Positions 62,877 through 64,000 of a stretch of DNA of 64,000 bases are shown here, one piece after another. The notes under the pieces were generated by a model. The model had not been told where the DNA came from and made no database searches. It saw nothing but the letters and a program-made list of their open reading frames with translations. The first letter of the stretch is position 1, and each line of letters starts with the position of its first letter. Source of the stretch: Chitinophagaceae bacterium. Its GTDB lineage: Bacteria > Bacteroidota > Bacteroidia > Chitinophagales > Chitinophagaceae. The position numbers were made by a program, and so were the translations under genes. The stretch covers positions 62,001 through 126,000 of the forward strand of contig CANGEW010000002.1 of assembly GCA_947452965.1 (NCBI GenBank), written 5' to 3'.

Positions 62877-64000
62877 ATGAAAAAGCACTTATCATTTTTA
62901 TTTTTTGTGTTTTTACTTTTAACTTTTGAATATACTTCAGCCCAAAACGTTGGTATTGGAACTAACACCCCAGAAGCTTCTGCCCAACTGGATGTAACGT
63001 CAACGAGTAGGGGCTTATTACCTCCACGCATGACCTATGCACAGCGTAATGCGATTGTAAGTCCTGCTGCAGGATTGATTATTTATTGTACTGATTGTGC
63101 CTACGGAGAAATGCAATATTATAATGGAACCAATTGGATTAATATGGCAGTAGGTTTAGGCTCTGTACCATTTATAGCTCCAACCGTTACTACAGCTTCT
63201 GTAAGTTCTATTACAAATACAACAGCTATTTGCGGAGGCACCGTAACCGCTGATGGTGGAGCCACTGTAACCACAAGGGGCGTGGTATGGAGTACAAGCC
63301 CATCACCAACAATAGCATTGAACACTAAAACAACTGATGGTACAGGAACAGGCAGTTATACCAGCAATATAACAGGGTTAACTCCAAATACGACTTATTA
63401 CGTAAGGGCTTACGCCACCAATATTGCAGGTACATCATATGGAATTGAGCAAAATTTTACAACCACCACATCAGGAGGCACTACAAATTTATCGAGTGTA
63501 ACAATATGCAATCAAACGTGGACCACACAGAATTTGAGCGTTAGCAGATATAGAAATGGGGATGTGATACCCCAGGTTACTGACGCTACACAATGGCAAA
63601 ATTTGACTACAGGCGCTTGGTGTTGGTATAATAATGATAGCGCCACTTATGCTGCTACATATGGAAGATTGTATAACTGGTATGCTGTGAACGACCCCAG
63701 AGGTTTAGCTCCAATAGGGTGGCACGTACCTACAGATGCAGAATGGAACAAACTGGTAAAATGTATTGACCCTGCAGCAGATACAACATTAAGTGGTTCC
63801 CAAAGTGCCACAGCAGGCGGTGCTATGAAGGAAGCCGGAACAAGTCATTGGCTAAGCCCTAATACCGGAGCTACAAATAGCAGTGGCTTTGCAGGCCTTC
63901 CGGGTGGCTACCGTAACTACGATGGGACGTTCGACGACGTTGGCGACTACGGAGTCTGGTGGAGTTCTACAGAGTACGGTACAGCATTCGCCTGGTCCCG
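62877..64000 (+). CDS. FISUMP-domain (C-type-lectin-fold) surface protein, 3' end cut by window edge
   Basis: An open frame of 374 codons plus two bases from ATG 62877, with no stop before the edge. A signal peptide ends near YTSAQ. The next part (VGIGTNTPEASAQLDVTS) is the Bacteroidota 'NVGIGTxxPxxxLDV' surface-protein start. A fibronectin-type segment follows (APTVTTASVSSITNTTAICGG...TYYVRAYATNIAGTSYG, about 102-195). Then comes a Fib_succ_major (FISUMP) domain with GRLYNWYAVND, GWHVPTDAEWNKL, SSGFAGLPGGYR and WWSSTEYG. FISUMP domains take a C-type-lectin-like fold. The last 32 codons differ from the rest in base use; see the next entry. Confidence 0.85.
   Translation, partial: MKKHLSFLFFVFLLLTFEYTSAQNVGIGTNTPEASAQLDVTSTSRGLLPPRMTYAQRNAIVSPAAGLIIYCTDCAYGEMQYYNGTNWINMAVGLGSVPFIAPTVTTASVSSITNTTAICGGTVTADGGATVTTRGVVWSTSPSPTIALNTKTTDGTGTGSYTSNITGLTPNTTYYVRAYATNIAGTSYGIEQNFTTTTSGGTTNLSSVTICNQTWTTQNLSVSRYRNGDVIPQVTDATQWQNLTTGAWCWYNNDSATYAATYGRLYNWYAVNDPRGLAPIGWHVPTDAEWNKLVKCIDPAADTTLSGSQSATAGGAMKEAGTSHWLSPNTGATNSSGFAGLPGGYRNYDGTFDDVGDYGVWWSSTEYGTAFAWS
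63903..64000 (+). other. Candidate variable region of a diversity-generating retroelement
   Basis: In the last 32 complete codons 15 end in C (TAC four times, GAC three times, TTC twice, also AAC, GTC, GCC, TCC). The AT-rich genes around prefer TAT, GAT and TTT. This NNC pattern at the 3' end of a lectin-fold gene is what adenine-specific mutagenesis of AAC codons produces. The region continues beyond the window. No reverse transcriptase or template copy is in the window. Confidence 0.5.

Noticed and set aside
62780-63325. Minus-strand frames opposite the FISUMP gene
   Set aside because: They would run through the surface gene, whose signal peptide, fibronectin-type and FISUMP parts are continuous on the plus strand.
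1-64000. tRNA, rRNA, tmRNA, riboswitch, IS element or prophage
   Set aside because: By eye I found no tRNA-like cloverleaf, T-loop GGTTCGAATCC block, transposase motif or inverted-repeat-flanked element; gaps between genes are too short for large RNAs. A covariance-model search (Infernal with Rfam) could show otherwise.

Overview
The window is AT-rich, gene-dense DNA from a member of the Bacteroidota, most likely a Chitinophagaceae-type bacterium. The phylum call rests on three kinds of evidence. Secreted proteins carry type IX secretion (T9SS) C-terminal sorting domains. A PorT homologue, a SusC-like TonB receptor with a carboxypeptidase-like regulatory domain and a RemB/Wzi-like barrel are present. 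Promoters repeatedly show the Bacteroidota -7 element TAnnTTTG. The family-level assignment is inference. I found no rRNA, tRNA, CRISPR array, insertion sequence or prophage; almost everything is coding.

Layout. 1-6.8 kb: a partial SIMPL-domain protein and a giant secreted M36 metallopeptidase with 15 tandem Cys-containing repeats. 7.0-15.3 kb (+): a stand-alone atpA, a membrane zinc peptidase, two tandem clpP genes followed by clpX, purA, a charged low-complexity protein and pabB. 15.3-24.4 kb (-): the tatA-tatC-gatA-transglycosylase unit, rplS, and the pheT-coiled coil-zapA-rny unit. 24.4-27.0 kb (+): an intergenic region with DnaA-box-like sites, then dnaB-rsmE. 27.0-43.7 kb: pyrD-terC, a TonB receptor, DUF983, an ABC exporter, a 1.2-kaa T9SS cargo protein, yifB/comM, dihydroorotase, a Wzi/RemB-like barrel, porT and ubiE/menG. 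43.8-54.3 kb: engB, a secreted metzincin with a small secreted partner, a DCC protein, pdhC, dnaX, a YghO-like acyltransferase-fold protein, a sterol-desaturase-family protein, frr and a WecA/MraY-like transferase. 54.5-61.5 kb: an N-terminal-half transketolase, rbfA-lolC-like permease, and ileS followed by a lysine-tailed DksA-like protein. 61.6-64 kb: a Cys-rich AraC regulator divergent from a FISUMP lectin-fold surface protein that runs off the window.

How it fits together. Most of the window is housekeeping: replication, translation, pyrimidine, purine, folate and menaquinone synthesis, and proteolysis. A surface and secretion theme overlies it: three T9SS cargos, PorT, the Wzi/RemB-like barrel and the TonB receptor. 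Six of the seven convergent gene pairs have stop codons only 2-8 bp apart.

The items most worth attention are: (i) the 3' end of the FISUMP gene at the right edge, whose codons switch abruptly to NNC in the manner of a diversity-generating retroelement variable region; (ii) an A10 tract in dnaX at the domain III/IV boundary, where slippage in either direction meets an immediate stop, predicting a gamma-like short product; (iii) a repeated 12-bp perfect palindrome between the AraC and FISUMP genes; and (iv) DnaA-box-like sites in front of dnaB.
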